Source of the DNA: Thinopyrum elongatum
Lineage: Eukaryota; Streptophyta; Magnoliopsida; Poales; Poaceae
Length of the DNA: 64,000 nucleotides
Assembly (NCBI GenBank): GCA_011799875.1
Contig: CM022301.1
Span: 329,114,929 to 329,178,928 of the forward strand
Reading direction: 5' to 3'
The stretch's first letter is position 1. The number at the start of each line of letters is the position of its first letter. Positions 22,961 through 34,124 of the stretch are shown here, in pieces. The notes beneath the pieces are model-generated. The model was not told where the DNA came from, did not search any database, and was given only the letters and a program-made list of their open reading frames with translations. A program made the translations under genes and the position numbers.

Positions 22961-24869
22961 GTGGAACTTTTAGGCTGTGGGGCTCTTCAGTGAAGGGATC
23001 TTCTTGAACTGATGGTGCGTGAATATGCTCCAAAAACACATTGCTGGGAATAGGCTCCCGCTTGGAACCTATTTTCGCCAAGTCATCAGCTGCTTGATTC
23101 TTCAGTCGGGGTATATGGTGGAGCTCCAGCCCTTCAAACTTCTTCTCTAACTTTCTCACCGCATTGCAATAAACAGTCATAGCTTGGCTCCTGACATCCC
23201 ATTCCTTCATCACTTGATTAATCACTAAATCTGAGTCACCATAAACCATTAGGCGGCGGACGCCGAGTGAAATGGCCATACGCAACCCGTACAGGAGTGC
23301 CTCATATTCAGCTTCATTGTTGGAGGAATCAAAGTGAATCTGGAGAACATATCTGAGGTTGTCACCTTGTGGAGATACCAGGACTACTCGAGCGCCTGAA
23401 CCATTCAACATCTTGGACCCGTCGAAGAACATAGTCCAATGTTCCGACTGTATCTGGGTCGGTAACTGCTGTTCAATCCACTCGACGAGGAAATCTGCTA
23501 TCACTTGAGATTTGATTGCTTTCTTTGCCTCAAACTTGATATCCAGCGGAAGGAGTTCAATCGCCCACTTTGCCACTCGACCAGTTGCATCTCTGTTGTT
23601 CAAAATTTCTGACAACGGAGCGTCGCTGACGACTGTAATCGAATGATCTGAGAAGTAATGTGCAACCTTCTTTGCGGTCAAGTAAATTCCATAGACAAGC
23701 TTCTGATAATGTGGATATCTCTGCTTGGATGGGGTTAAGACTTCAGAAATATAGTACACTGGGCGTTGAACCTTGTAGGTTTTACCTTCTTCTTCCCGCT
23801 CGACTGTGAGTACTGTACTAACAACCTGTCCAGTGGCTGCTATATAAAGCAGTAAAGGCTCTTTGCTGATTGGAGCAGCAAGCACCGGCTGGGTGGAAAG
23901 CAGGGCTTTGAGCTCTGTAAACGCTGCGTCAGCTTCCGGAGTCCACTCGAACATATCAGATTTCTTCATCAGTCGGTAAAGAGGTAATGCCTTTTCGCCG
24001 AGACGAGAAATGAATCGACTCAAAGCGGCCAAACAACCAGTAAGTTTCTGAACATCGTGTACACGCATAGGGCGTTTCATTCGGAGGATTGCACCAACTT
24101 TCTCTAGGTTTGCATCGATCCCACATTCGGAAACGAGGAAACCGAGTAACTTTCCACCTAGAACTCCAAATGTACACTTCGACGGATTAAGCTTGATATC
24201 ATATCTTCTCAAATTGGCAAAGGTTTCGGCAAGGTCAGTAAGCAGGTCAGAACCTTTGCGTGACTTAACCACGATGTCATCCATGTATGCTTCCACATTC
24301 CGACTGATTTGAGCTAGCAGACACTTCTGTATCATGCGCATGAATGTGGCACCAGCATTCTTGAGACCAAAGGGCATGGTGATGTAGCAAAAGCACCCGA
24401 ATGGGGTGATAAAAGCTGTTTTTATTTCATCAGGTCCATACAGTCGGATCTGATGGTACCTGGAATATGCATCCAGGAAGGACAATCGCTCACATCCCGC
24501 AGTCGAGTCGACTATCTGATCGATGCGGGGGAGAGGAAAATGATCTTTCGGGCAGGCCCGATTGATATGCTTGAAATCAATGCACATACGAAGTGAATCG
24601 TCCTTCTTGGGAACCATGACAACATTGGCGAGCCACTCAGAGTGGTAAATTTCGCGGATGAACTCAGCTGCCAAAAGCCGAGCCACCTCTTCGCCGATTG
24701 CCTTTCTCTTCTCCGCAGCGGACCAACGGAGATGCTCTTTCACGGGCTTTGCCTTTGGATCGACTCGCAAACGGTGCTCAGCCAGTCCCCTCGGTACACC
24801 TGGCATGTCAGACGGCTTCCATGCGAAGATGTCCCAGTTCTCACAGAGGAACTGGATGAGCGCTTCTTC
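22920..24869 (-). pseudogene. Reverse transcriptase and RNase H of element 4
   Basis: A 628-codon minus frame (24806-22920), with in-frame codons continuing upstream to the TAG at 24870. RT occupies about residues 20-250, with the template-binding F-P-L-P-R-I-D block, M-P-F-G-L-K-N-A and the catalytic Y-M-D-D at about 174-177. A first RNase H-like domain follows (about 280-375, R-P-V-Y-Y-I-S), then a second RNase H fold (about 455-600) with acidic residues in F-D-G-S, N-E-A-E-Y-E-A-L, G-D-S-D-L and the final A-A-D-D. Two RNase H-like modules are usual for this plant Gypsy group. The block itself is open; it is cut off from protease by a stop and from integrase by a frameshift. Confidence 0.92.
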
Positions 24870-25460
24870 CTATTTGCTATCGAGTGTTGTTGAGATATGA
24901 GTCGGAGCAGCACTGGGATCAGTCGGGTGAATGTGAACAGGCTTTGTTTCACCGGACGACTGAAATGCAGACTCAGAAGCAGGCTTCTTAGCGCGCAACA
25001 AATCACTCGGATCTGCAGTCTTCTTATATTCTTCCATTTCTATCGCTGCCATCTGTTCATTGGCTATCTTAGAGCCCTTATGGAGGCACTCTTCTGCTCG
25101 TTGCCGATTACCAGTGACTGTGATCACGCCCCTGGGGCCAGGCATCTTCAGCTTGAGGTACACGTAACATGGTCGAGCCATGAAATGGGCATATGCAGTT
25201 CTGCCCAGAATAGCATGATAGGCGCTGTGAAAATCCACAACTTCAAATGTCAACTTCTCCTTACGGTAATTCTTTGAGTCACCAAAAACCACGTCAAGAG
25301 TGATCTGGCCGAGTGAATCAGCTTTCTTCCCTGGAATGACACCGTGGAACCGCATGTTGCTCTCACTGAGCTTGGACATCGGAATGCCCATCCCACGAAG
25401 AGTCTCAGCATAAAAATGTTCAAGCCGCTGCCACCATCCATCAAGACTTTGGTCAGTCGG
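24870..25460 (-). pseudogene. Aspartic protease of element 4
   Basis: The D-G-G-S active-site segment is read at the end of the gag frame (about 25430-25450). A one-base deletion near 25405-25415 shifts the frame, and the rest of the protease continues in the frame 25391-24870 with A-I-L-G-R-T-A-Y and the Y-L-K-L-K-M-P-G block. It ends in TAG (24870-24872), where a CAG would join it to RT. The arrangement matches the protease of element 1. Confidence 0.85.
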
Positions 25461-27841
25461 GTGCCCCCAACGACCGGGTCGACCACCAACGCTTGCCTCC
25501 CGGGGGTGGCGACATGCGGTGGGTGGTCAGATTGGTCGAATGTGATGGGAGTCTTTGACCATTTCAAATATGTCGTCGCTGCTGGAGCAACCATGTTTAC
25601 CTCTCTGTTGATGACTTTCAGTCGACTTTTACTTTCAATGTCAGCAAAAATCATCAAAGTGGAATTGACGTTAGGGAAATCGTCATCATCTTCTTCCTTG
25701 TCACCATCCTTGTCAGACTCTTTTTCCTTTTCATTGGGTTGTTTCTCTCGGAATTGCTGGATCAGGAGCCGACATTGTCGAGTGGTATGTTTGGGATAAA
25801 TCAGATTACCCTCTTCATCCTTCTTGGTGTGAATGTGACATGGCAAGTCCAACACATCGTTCCCTGCCTGATCTTTCACCTTCTTGGGGATCCAGGGTCC
25901 TTTGGGCTTTCCCTTGAATTTTCCTTGAGTTACAACTGCAGCTTCACCTGGACCTGCTGGCTCGGCTTTGCGTTTCTGCTTCCAACCCACTCCGGTGTCT
26001 TGGGCGACTGGTTTGCCCTTTCCACTGCGGAGTCGGTCCTCTTCTTCACCATTAGCGTACCGGGTGGCTATTTCCATCATTCGGGTCGGAGACATATCTC
26101 CTGTCCGACTGAATTTCAGGTTAAGCTCTCGATACCGAACGCCCTCCTTGAAGGCACAAACTGCTTGGTGTTGGGATACATTTTCTACTGTGTGGTGTAA
26201 AGTGGTCCATCTTTGGATGTAATCCCTCAGAGTTTCATTCGGCTTCTGTACACAATGTTGCAATTCCGTCAACCCCGCAGGTCGTTTGCATGTGCCCTCG
26301 AATGTCCTGACAAACACTCGGGTTAACTCCTCCCAGCTGAATATACTGCCTGGAGCCAACTGATTCAGCCATGCTCTGGCCGATCCTTCCAGCATGAGAG
26401 GAAGATGTTTCATAGCTACCTCATCATTTCCACCACCGATCTGAACAGCCACTCGGTAATCTTCCAGCCAAGTGTCAGGCTTCGACTCACCGGTGAACTT
26501 ACTAACCCCAGTCGCCAACCTGAAGTTGGGGGGGATCTCAGCGGCTCTGATGGCTCTGCTAAAACACTCGGGACCCGAAACATGTATTCTGCTTCCACTC
26601 TGGCGATCCCTGCCTTGCCCCTCTCTGTGTGCTCGGTTCCTGTCGACCAAACCTTGCACCAAAATTGACCTCGCATAATACCCTGGCTCTCTTGGGTCAA
26701 CCGACGTCCTTCGCCCTCCGCTGTACAGGCGCCTGTCATCATAGTGCCGGGGCACATATGATCCGCTTCTCGGAGGGGGCGTAGGCGCTCGACGGTGGTC
26801 ATCACGGCCGAGCCGATGATCGTACTGCTCGTGGTTCCGACCCAAGTGCTGATCTTGGCGATGCACCCGCCCCTCATGCCGCGGAGGCGATCTTGGGCTG
26901 TGAGCCGATTGAACTGTGTCAGCCACCACAGATCTGCTATGGATTCTGTTACGCGACTGAGATACTGCAGTGTTTTGGTCTCCTGCCGCCCGGAGCAGAG
27001 CCCGGATCTGCATCAAACCTCGTCCAGCTTCCGACTGGGATGGCTGGATGGACTCTGCTATACGAGCTGCAGCTGCAAGATTCTGAATAGGAGTGCGGTA
27101 TACCTGAGGTTCAGGAGGGAACAATTGCCGCCGTCGACTGGACTCAGGAATCTACTGCCGAGCATGTTCGTCGAGTGCATGCTGAAAATTTTCCAGTCGA
27201 GTGCGTTCAGCCAAAGTGGCCAAGCGCGCTGCCTCCAAGGCCCGAGCCTCAGAGGTCTCTTCGACGATGGGTGTGTGGAGTGCTTCCTCGTTACGGCGGT
27301 GAAGTTCCTCCCTCCGCTGTGAAGAGAGGGTTTCGGGGTGGTATTCCTCGTGAACACGCGACGGATCGCCACCGCCGTCACCGCCTCCGTTGCGACGCAT
27401 GCCTGGTGGGCTACGCGGCATGTCGACCATCAGGACCTCCGCCGCAGGATCGCTGCTGTCGCACTCGGACAGAGTCTCGACGGAGCCAGTCGACAGATCG
27501 AACAGGCCGTAGAGAGATTCATCGGGCTCGATCGCCGCGACTTGAGGGGTGGCTGACTGACGTGCCACCGCATGCATCACCCACCGCTGAAGCCGCAATC
27601 GACTGGATCGCTTGCGACGGCGAACAGCGGGGACCGAAGACACCGTAGGAACCGACTGGTATTGGGTCGACGGCTGCCGCAGAAGGACGCCGCGGACACA
27701 CGCGCGAAAGTGCGTCGCCCCGCGGACGGGGAACGTCTCGACGTCGAGGGGGGCCTCCTGGAGCCAAGTGGAGTCGTCGGCGATGAAGACGAGCGCGCCG
27801 AGACGGATCTCGTGGCCCTCAGCCAAACCTCCACCCGAAAC
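25411..27841 (-). pseudogene. Gag of element 4
   Basis: Probable start is the ATG at 27841 (M-V-S-G-G-G-L-A-E), 58 bases inside the primer site; an upstream in-frame ATG lies at 27877. The frame is open to 27155, has one TAG stop (27152-27154, after A-R-Q), and is open again to about 25410, where it runs into protease. The Retrotrans_gag core is at about 26560-26050 (from F-R-L-A-T-G-V-S-K-F-T-G to R-Y-A-N-G-E-E-E), followed by a basic stretch. I see no canonical CCHC knuckle; a C-H-I-H-T-K motif lies downstream. Gag forms the particle that packages element RNA. Confidence 0.88.
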
Positions 27842-27898
27842 CATGATGATGGGAATCGGAAAAAATCGCAACCTCACCGGAAAGTCGCTAAGACACCT

Positions 27899-27916
27899 GC
27901 CCCACGGTGGGCGCCA
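27899..27916 (-). other. Primer-binding site of element 4
   Basis: On the minus strand TGGCGCCCACCGTGGGGC lies two bases inside the 5' LTR. The TGGCGCC start fits a tRNA ending in GGCGCCA (tRNA-Asp type), but the following bases diverge from that tRNA. Confidence 0.65.
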
Positions 27917-27918
27917 AC

Positions 27919-28517
27919 TGTCGTGGTTCTAAGTCTGATAGTAGAATAGGGGGTAGGTATGAGGAGGCAAGATCCTAGCTACGATGAGGTTGTGCACGCA
28001 AGATTTACGAGTTCAGGCCCTTCTCGGAGGAAGTAACAGCCCTACGTCTCGGTGCCCGGAGGCTCGGTCGATTGGATTATGCGTGAAGTTACAGGGGGTG
28101 TGAACCCTTGTGCCAGTGGAGGGGGGGGGTGGCTTATATAGAGTGCGCCAGGACCCCAGCCGTCCCACGTTACAAGGGGTTCAATGTCCATAAAGACAGG
28201 ACGTTACTAATAACGCGAGCAATAAAGGCAAATAAATGATCATTAAGACTACGGAGTGAACGCCTGACCATTGCCATCCTGAGTGACCTTAGATCTTCTG
28301 TCTTCCGAGTGGTTTCTGATGTGGTCGAGTGAGTACACCCCGGTCGAATGGAATTGGGTTATCCGAGTGAACTGTTGGTCGAGTGGGTTGCACCCTGTGG
28401 TGATTTCAGTCGGTAGATGATGCTATCCTTTGAATGTCCTTGGCTTTAGAGCAGTGTCCTCGGGGAAGGGTGTCTAGGTCAGGCCTATTACCCTACCCTA
28501 GGTACATGTCTTCGTCA
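27919..28517 (-). repeat. 5' LTR of element 4
   Basis: 599 bp with TG...CA ends, followed on the right by TCCGG. A TATATAAG box lies on the minus strand at about 28134-28142. The G run near 28120 is three bases longer than in the other LTR. Confidence 0.95.
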
Positions 28518-28522
28518 TCCGG

Positions 28523-31390
28523 TGGTGTACCGGGATGTGCAATGATCAAGAGTGACATGTATAAAAAATATGAACGGTGGCCTTGCCACAAATACTATGC
28601 CAACTACATGATCATGCAAAGCAATATGACAATGATGGCATGTGTCATAATAAACGGAACGGTGGAAGTTGCATGGCAATATATCTCGGAATAGCTATGG
28701 AAATGCCATAATAGGTAGGTATGATGGCTGTTTTGAGGAAGGGTATATGGTGGGTTTAATGCACCGGCGAAAGTTGCGCGGTACTAGAGAGGCTAGCAAT
28801 GGTGGAAGGGTGAGAGTGCGTATAATCCATGGACTCAACATTAGTCATAAAGAACTCACATACTTATTGCAAAAATTTATTAGCCATTGAAACAAAGTAC
28901 TACACGCATGCTCCTAGAGGGATAGATTGGTAGGAAAAGACCATCGCTCGTCCCCGACCACCACTCATAAGGAAGACAATCAAAGAATAAATCATGCTCC
29001 GACTTCATCACATAACGGTTCATCATACGTGCATGCTACGGGAATCACAAACTTTAACACAAGTATTTCTACCAATCCACAATTACTCACTAGCATGACT
29101 CTAATATCACCATCTTTATATCTCAAAACAAATGCAAGGAATCAAACTTCTCATATATTCAATGCTCTTTATATGAAAGTTTTTATTATATCCCTCTTGG
29201 ATGCCCATCATATTAGGACTAAATTCATAACCTAAGCAAATTACCATGCTGTTTAAGACTCTCAAAATAATATAAGTGAAGCATGAGAGTTCATCAATTT
29301 CTATAAAATAAAGCCACCGCCGTGCTCTAAAAAGATATAAGTGAAGCACTAGAGCAAACGGCCTAGCTCAAAAGATATAAGTGAAGCACATAGAGTATTC
29401 TAATAAATTCACAATTAATGCGTGTCCCTCTCAAAAGGTGTGTACAGCAAGGATGATTGTGGCAAACCAAAAAGCAAAGACTCATATCATACAAGACGCT
29501 CCAAGCAAAACACATATCATGTGATGAATAAAAATATAGCCTCAAGTAAATTTACCGATGGATTGAAGACAAAAGAGGGGATGTCATCCGGGGCATCCCC
29601 AAGCTTAGATGCTTGGTTGTCCTTGAATATTACCTTGGTGTGCCTTGGTCATCCCCAAGCTTAGACTCTTGCCACTCCTTATTCCGTTTTCCATCAAATC
29701 TTTACCCAAAACTTGAAAACTTCACAACACAAAACTCAACAGAAAACTCGTAAGATCCGTTAGTATAATAAAATAAATCACCACTTTAGGTATTGTTGTG
29801 AACTCATTATAAATTTATATTGGTGTTATATCTATTGTATTCCAACTTCTCCATGGTTCAACCCCCCCCCCCCCCCCGATACTACCCATAGATTCATCAA
29901 AATAAGCAAACAACACATAGAAAACAGAATCTGTCAAAAACAGAACAGTCTGTAGTAATCTGGAAATTTCGTATACTTATGTAACACCAAAAATTCTGAA
30001 AAATTAGGAAAACCTGGGAAATTTGTATATAAATCCTGTGTAAAAAATTCATATCAAAATCACATTTCTATGATTTTCTAAAATTCTGGCAATGAGCGCA
30101 AAAGTTTCTGTTTTTCAGCAAGATCAAATCAACTATCACCGTAGACCATCCCAAAGGTCTTACTTGGCTCAAACACTAATTAAAACACCAAAATACAATT
30201 ACTACAGAGGTAATAATGTTTATTTTCATAAAAACAGAAAATAAAAATATCAGGTTGTCTCCCAACAAGCGCTTTTCTTTAAAGCCTTTTAGCTAGGCGT
30301 TGATAATTTTAATGATGCTCACATGAAAGACAAAAAATTGAAGCACAAAGAGAGCATCATATAGCATGTGAAAAACAAGTTTAAGTCTAACATACTTCCT
30401 ATGCATAGGCATTTTATAAGCAAACAAATTATCAAGACAAGTAAAAACTAGCATATGCAAGGAAGAAGAAAGAAACAATAGCAATCTCAACATAACGAGA
30501 GGTAATTTAGTAACATGTAAATTTCTACAACCATATTTTCCTCTCTCATAATAATTACATGTAGGATCATAATCAAATTCAACAATATAGTTATCATATA
30601 AAATTTTCTCTACATGATCCACATGCATGCAAAGTTGACACTCTTCCAAAATAGTAGGATTAACATAGAATAAAGTCATTACTTCTCCAAGCCCACTTTT
30701 ATCAAAAATTTCATAAGATTGATCAAACTCCAAAGTAGTGGGATCATTATTTTCTAAAGTTGACACTCTTCCAAACCCACTTTCAATATTATTGCAAAAA
30801 TTATTATCATGAAGCTTAAATAAATTTTCAAGATCATAAGAAGCATCATCACCCCAATCATGATCATTGCAATAAGTAGTGGACATAGCAAAATTAGCAT
30901 CCCCAAGCTTGGGTTTTTGCATATTATTAGCACAATTGACATTAATAAAATTTATAATAACATCATTGCAATCATGCTTTTCATTCAAGGAGCTATCGTG
31001 AATCACTTCACAAATTTCATCACAGTTTTTAGATTCATGAATTTCAAGCAAACTTTCATAAAGATAATCTAGTGCACGCAACTCACTAGCAATTGGTTCA
31101 TCATAATTGGATCTCTTAAAAAGATTAGCAAGTGGATGAGGATCCATAAACTTTTTGCTTTCTGATTTTCAATAAATACACAAATATTCCAAGCGAACAA
31201 GCAAACAAACCAAGTAAGATAGTAAGATATAAAAGGCAAACAAAAAGAAGGCAAATAAAAAGGAAAATATTTTTGTATTTTTCTGAAAACATTTTAGAAG
31301 TGTGGGAGAGGAAAACGAGAGGCAAATGGCAAATAATGTAATGTAAGAGATGAGAGTTTATGATGGGTACTTGGTAGGCTTGATGTAGAA
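28523..31390 (-). other. Internal DNA of element 3, 5' part
   Basis: AT-rich non-coding DNA holding one frame (minus 31147-30293, listed separately), an 18-base C run at about 29862-29879, and a repeated CATCCCCAAGCTTAGA motif (29600 and 29653) like the polypurine tract. No RT, integrase or gag motifs seen. Confidence 0.6.
30293..31147 (-). CDS. Uncharacterised 284-residue frame in element 3
   Basis: A long minus-strand frame that begins about 245 bp inside the primer site of element 3. The protein starts M-D-P-H-P-L-A-N-L-F-K-R-S and is rich in Asn, Asp, Cys and His (for example Y-C-N-D-H-D-W-G-D-D and C-N-Y-Y-E-R-G-K-Y-G-C). It ends in a hydrophobic, Leu/Phe/Met-rich stretch (about residues 220-280). 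I find no gag, protease or RT motif. Similar frames occur in Sabrina-like elements as far as I recall. The cysteines and histidines do not make an obvious zinc knuckle. It could be a remnant of a divergent gag or a frame with no function. Confidence 0.5.
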   Translation of the reverse strand: MDPHPLANLFKRSNYDEPIASELRALDYLYESLLEIHESKNCDEICEVIHDSSLNEKHDCNDVIINFINVNCANNMQKPKLGDANFAMSTTYCNDHDWGDDASYDLENLFKLHDNNFCNNIESGFGRVSTLENNDPTTLEFDQSYEIFDKSGLGEVMTLFYVNPTILEECQLCMHVDHVEKILYDNYIVEFDYDPTCNYYERGKYGCRNLHVTKLPLVMLRLLLFLSSSLHMLVFTCLDNLFAYKMPMHRKYVRLKLVFHMLYDALFVLQFFVFHVSIIKIINA

Positions 31391-31410
31391 CCTCCTCGGT
31401 AACGGCGCCA
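31391..31410 (-). other. Primer-binding site of element 3 (tRNA-Asp type)
   Basis: On the minus strand TGGCGCCGTTACCGAGG, matching the 3' end of plant tRNA-Asp with few differences, 11 bases inside the LTR. Confidence 0.75.
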
Positions 31411-31421
31411 GAAACTCTTCC

Positions 31422-32968
31422 TGCTACTTCTTGAGCTTGCGTTGATTTTTCCCTTGAAGAGGAAAGGGTGATGCAGCAAAGTAGAGATAAGTATTTCCCT
31501 CAGTTAAGAACCAAGGTATCAATCCAGTAGGAGGCACAAGCAAGTCTCCAATATATGGACCTGCACAAACTAACAAACACTTGCACACAACGCGAAAAAG
31601 GGGTTGTCAATCCCTTCACGGTCACTTGCAAGAGTGAGATCTAATAGAGATAGATGTAAAAGATAAATAAAAGGCAAACTAAAGTAAATATAAATAAATT
31701 GCAACGAGGTATTTTTTTTGGTTTTTGGTTTTATATATCTGAAAATATATGATGGAAAATAGACCCGGGGGCCCACTAGAGGCATCTCTCTTCAGGATAG
31801 CATACGGTGGGTAAACAAATTACTGTTGAGCAATTGATAGAAAAATGCATAATTATGACGATATCTAAGGCAATGATCATGAATATAGGCATCACGTCCG
31901 TGACAAGTAGACCGAAACGATTCTGCATCTACTACTATTACTCCACACATCGACCGACTCCTGCCTGCATCTAGAGTATCAAGTTTATAAGAACAGAGTA
32001 ACGCTTTAAGTAAGATGACATGATGTAGAGGGATAAACTCAAGCAATATGATGATGGCAACAATACAATACATGCCTCACTACCCCTTCTGTCACTGGTG
32101 AGGACACCGCAAGATTGAACCCAAAACTAAGCACCTCTCCCATTGCAAGAAAAACCAATCTAGTTGGCCAAACCAAACCGATAGTTCGAAGAGAAATACA
32201 AAGATATCTTAATCATGCATAAAAGAGTTCAGATAAGACTCAAATAATATTCATAGATAATCTGATCATAAATCCACAATTCATCGGATCTCAACAAACG
32301 CACCACAAAAGAAGATTACATTGAATAGATCTCCAAGAACATCGAGGAGAACATTGTATTGAAGATCAAAGAGAGAGAAGAAGCCATCTTGCTACTAGCT
32401 ATGGACCCGTAGGTCTGTGGTAAACTACTCATGCATCATCAGAAGGGCAGCAAGATTGATGTAGCGGCCCTCCGTGGTCGAATCCCCCTCCGGCGGAGTG
32501 CCGGAAAAGGTCCCAAGATGAGATCTCACGAGAACAGAAGCTTGCGACGGCGGAAAAGTATTTTGGTGGACACTTCTGATGTTTGGGGAATATTTGAGAA
32601 TATATAGAGGTGGAGTTAGGGTTAGGGGACTCCAGAGGGGCCCACAAGCCAGGGAGCGCCCCCCTGGGGCGCGTCCCGAGGGCTTGTGGCCTCCTCGGGA
32701 CTCCTCTGGCCCTCTCCTCAAGTCTTGTGGGTGTCTTCTGGTCCAAGAAAATCATCATAAAGTTTTATTTCGTTTGGACTCTGTTTGATATTCCTTTTCT
32801 GTAAAAGTCAAAAACAAGGGAAAAACAGAAACTGGCACTGGGCCCCAGGTTAGTAAGTTAGTCCCAAAAATAATATAAAATAACATATTAATGCATATAA
32901 AACATCCAAAACAGATAATATAATAGCATGAAACAATAAAAAATTATAGATACATTGAAGACGTATAA
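31422..32968 (-). repeat. 5' LTR of element 3
   Basis: 1547 bp, TGCTACTTC...CGTATAA on plus. The outer end is mutated (TAA instead of TCA as in the solo LTR). Aligns with 12688-14267. Confidence 0.85.
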
Positions 32969-32973
32969 GAGAT

Positions 32974-33457
32974 TAATTTTGACAAAAGAACAAGGGAGAG
33001 GAGCAAGAAGGGGAGATAGAGAGAGGAAGAAGAAGGGAGCTAGTGAGAGAGGCTCACATGCGTACAATGAGTTTTTCTCAAATATGTCATAGCTATTAGT
33101 GGCGTGTGGTCCAGCTCGCACAAACTAATAATCCAACTATTAGCGACGAGTCATTCATTGCGAACGCCATTAGTAAGTGGGAGCCACACAACAAACGCTA
33201 GTGGCACACCACGCAAGGGCACAAGCCACTGCTAGTGTATACACTAGTGATGTGTGGTAAAGCATGCATGCAACAAGTACATGGGCCCGCATGCGGGCCC
33301 TGAAGTAATTACTAGTGGCGTGTGCACGTCCTGCACACACCACTAGTTTGTTCGGTATTAGTGGCGTGCAACCTAACTTACACGCTACACGGTAAATATA
33401 ATTTCGATGCCACCCATTCGTTCCACTATTAAAAAACGGTGTGCTCGTTGGGGAGAC
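32974..33457. repeat. CACTA-like subterminal repeat region
   Basis: After a GA-rich stretch (32990-33050), the motif TAGTGGCGTGTG and variants recur in both orientations at about 33092, 33213, 33243, 33311, 33340 and 33359. Short inverted subterminal repeats around TAGTGGCG are typical of Triticeae CACTA transposons (Caspar group). A clear terminal CACTA was not found, so the edge is undefined. Confidence 0.45.
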
Positions 33458-33473
33458 AATATAGTTTTACCAG

Positions 33474-34108
33474 ACCCCTTCGCATCTCTCGCGACAGGGT
33501 TTCTCCATCTCCTGTCGGCGCCGCCGTCAGTCCACCTCCTCTCTGATGGCCTTAGGTCCATGGAAGCGTGGTGGACCTTTGCCCTTGCCGGCGGGAAGGT
33601 TCGTACTCCGTTTTTAGGTGTTCTTTTGAGGATGATTAGGGTTTATGTCCTGCTCAGGAAGGCAAGGTGATGACGGTTCCCTAAAGACGAAATAAAGCTC
33701 TCCCCACCTAGCCCATGTCCCGACGGTGCATCTAGTGTCGTCGGAGTGCGTATGGAGGTGTGTCTCCGGCAGATCTTGTGAGATTAGGTCGGCGTTGGTC
33801 TTCTGTGGATCTCCATGGATCCAATCTTCGTTCGTGTGTCTTAAAGTTGGATCTTTTTTATTTACGCATGTCTTCATCGACAACGGTTGCTGTTTTGGTG
33901 CGCTGGTCCTATGGGGCCCCAGCACAACGACTTTCTAACTGTCTACCACGACGAGTTTGTGCCCGACTCCAATGAGAAATGGGCAATGACGGCGGTGCGC
34001 ACTCCAGTGCTTGTAGTCGTAGTTAGATGATCTACAAACAAGGACACAATTTTTATGTTCCTTCTATTGTCATGGCAGATTATGAATAGATCAAAAGTTT
34101 TTTATAAA
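33474..34108 (+). mobile_element. Non-LTR retroposon copy (SINE-like or LINE 3' fragment) with 16-bp TSD
   Basis: About 635 bp between two copies of AATATAGTTTTACCAG (33458-33473) and AATACAGTTTTACCAG (34109-34124), 15 of 16 identical. The right end is A/T-rich (GTTTTTTATAAAA), as expected for a degraded poly(A) tail of a plus-strand insertion. No reading frame with RT motifs. I believe related sequences are dispersed in grass genomes, but cannot name the family. Confidence 0.7.
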
Positions 34109-34124
34109 AATACAGTTTTACCAG

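Larger units (their letters stand above)
15310..28517 (-). mobile_element. Element 4: complete Gypsy retrotransposon with antisense gene
   Basis: A 13.2-kb element between identical TCCGG duplications (15305-15309 and 28518-28522), with TG...CA LTRs of 596 and 599 bp. In its own direction (minus) the order is LTR, primer site, gag, protease, RT, RNase H, integrase, a 73-bp tandem array, an oppositely oriented spliced gene, polypurine tract, LTR. Comparing the two LTRs by eye I count about nine substitutions and one G-run length change, roughly 1.5 percent, so the insertion is young. The coding region nevertheless carries two TAG stops and at least three frameshifts. Integrase follows RNase H, the Gypsy order. 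The family name was not recognised. Confidence 0.93.
12688..32968 (-). mobile_element. Element 3: non-autonomous Gypsy-type LTR element (Sabrina-like), split by element 4
   Basis: Two related LTRs (12688-14267 and 31422-32968) in the same orientation enclose about 3.9 kb of own internal DNA once element 4 (15310-28517) is removed. The primer site next to the right LTR and the polypurine tract next to the left LTR set the direction as minus. The flanks share GAGAT (12683-12687 and 32969-32973); the match extends to GAGATTAA, so the exact edge is uncertain by three bases. The internal DNA has no gag, RT or integrase, only one 284-codon frame of unknown function. It would depend on proteins from another element. 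Confidence 0.8.

Noticed and set aside
25344..26222. Plus-strand frames of about 150 codons across gag of element 4
   Set aside because: Mirror frames of the gag coding region on the minus strand; gag has clear motifs and these do not.
28434..28890. Short plus frames spanning the right LTR edge of element 4
   Set aside because: They cross an insertion boundary and match the left LTR, so they are chance frames.
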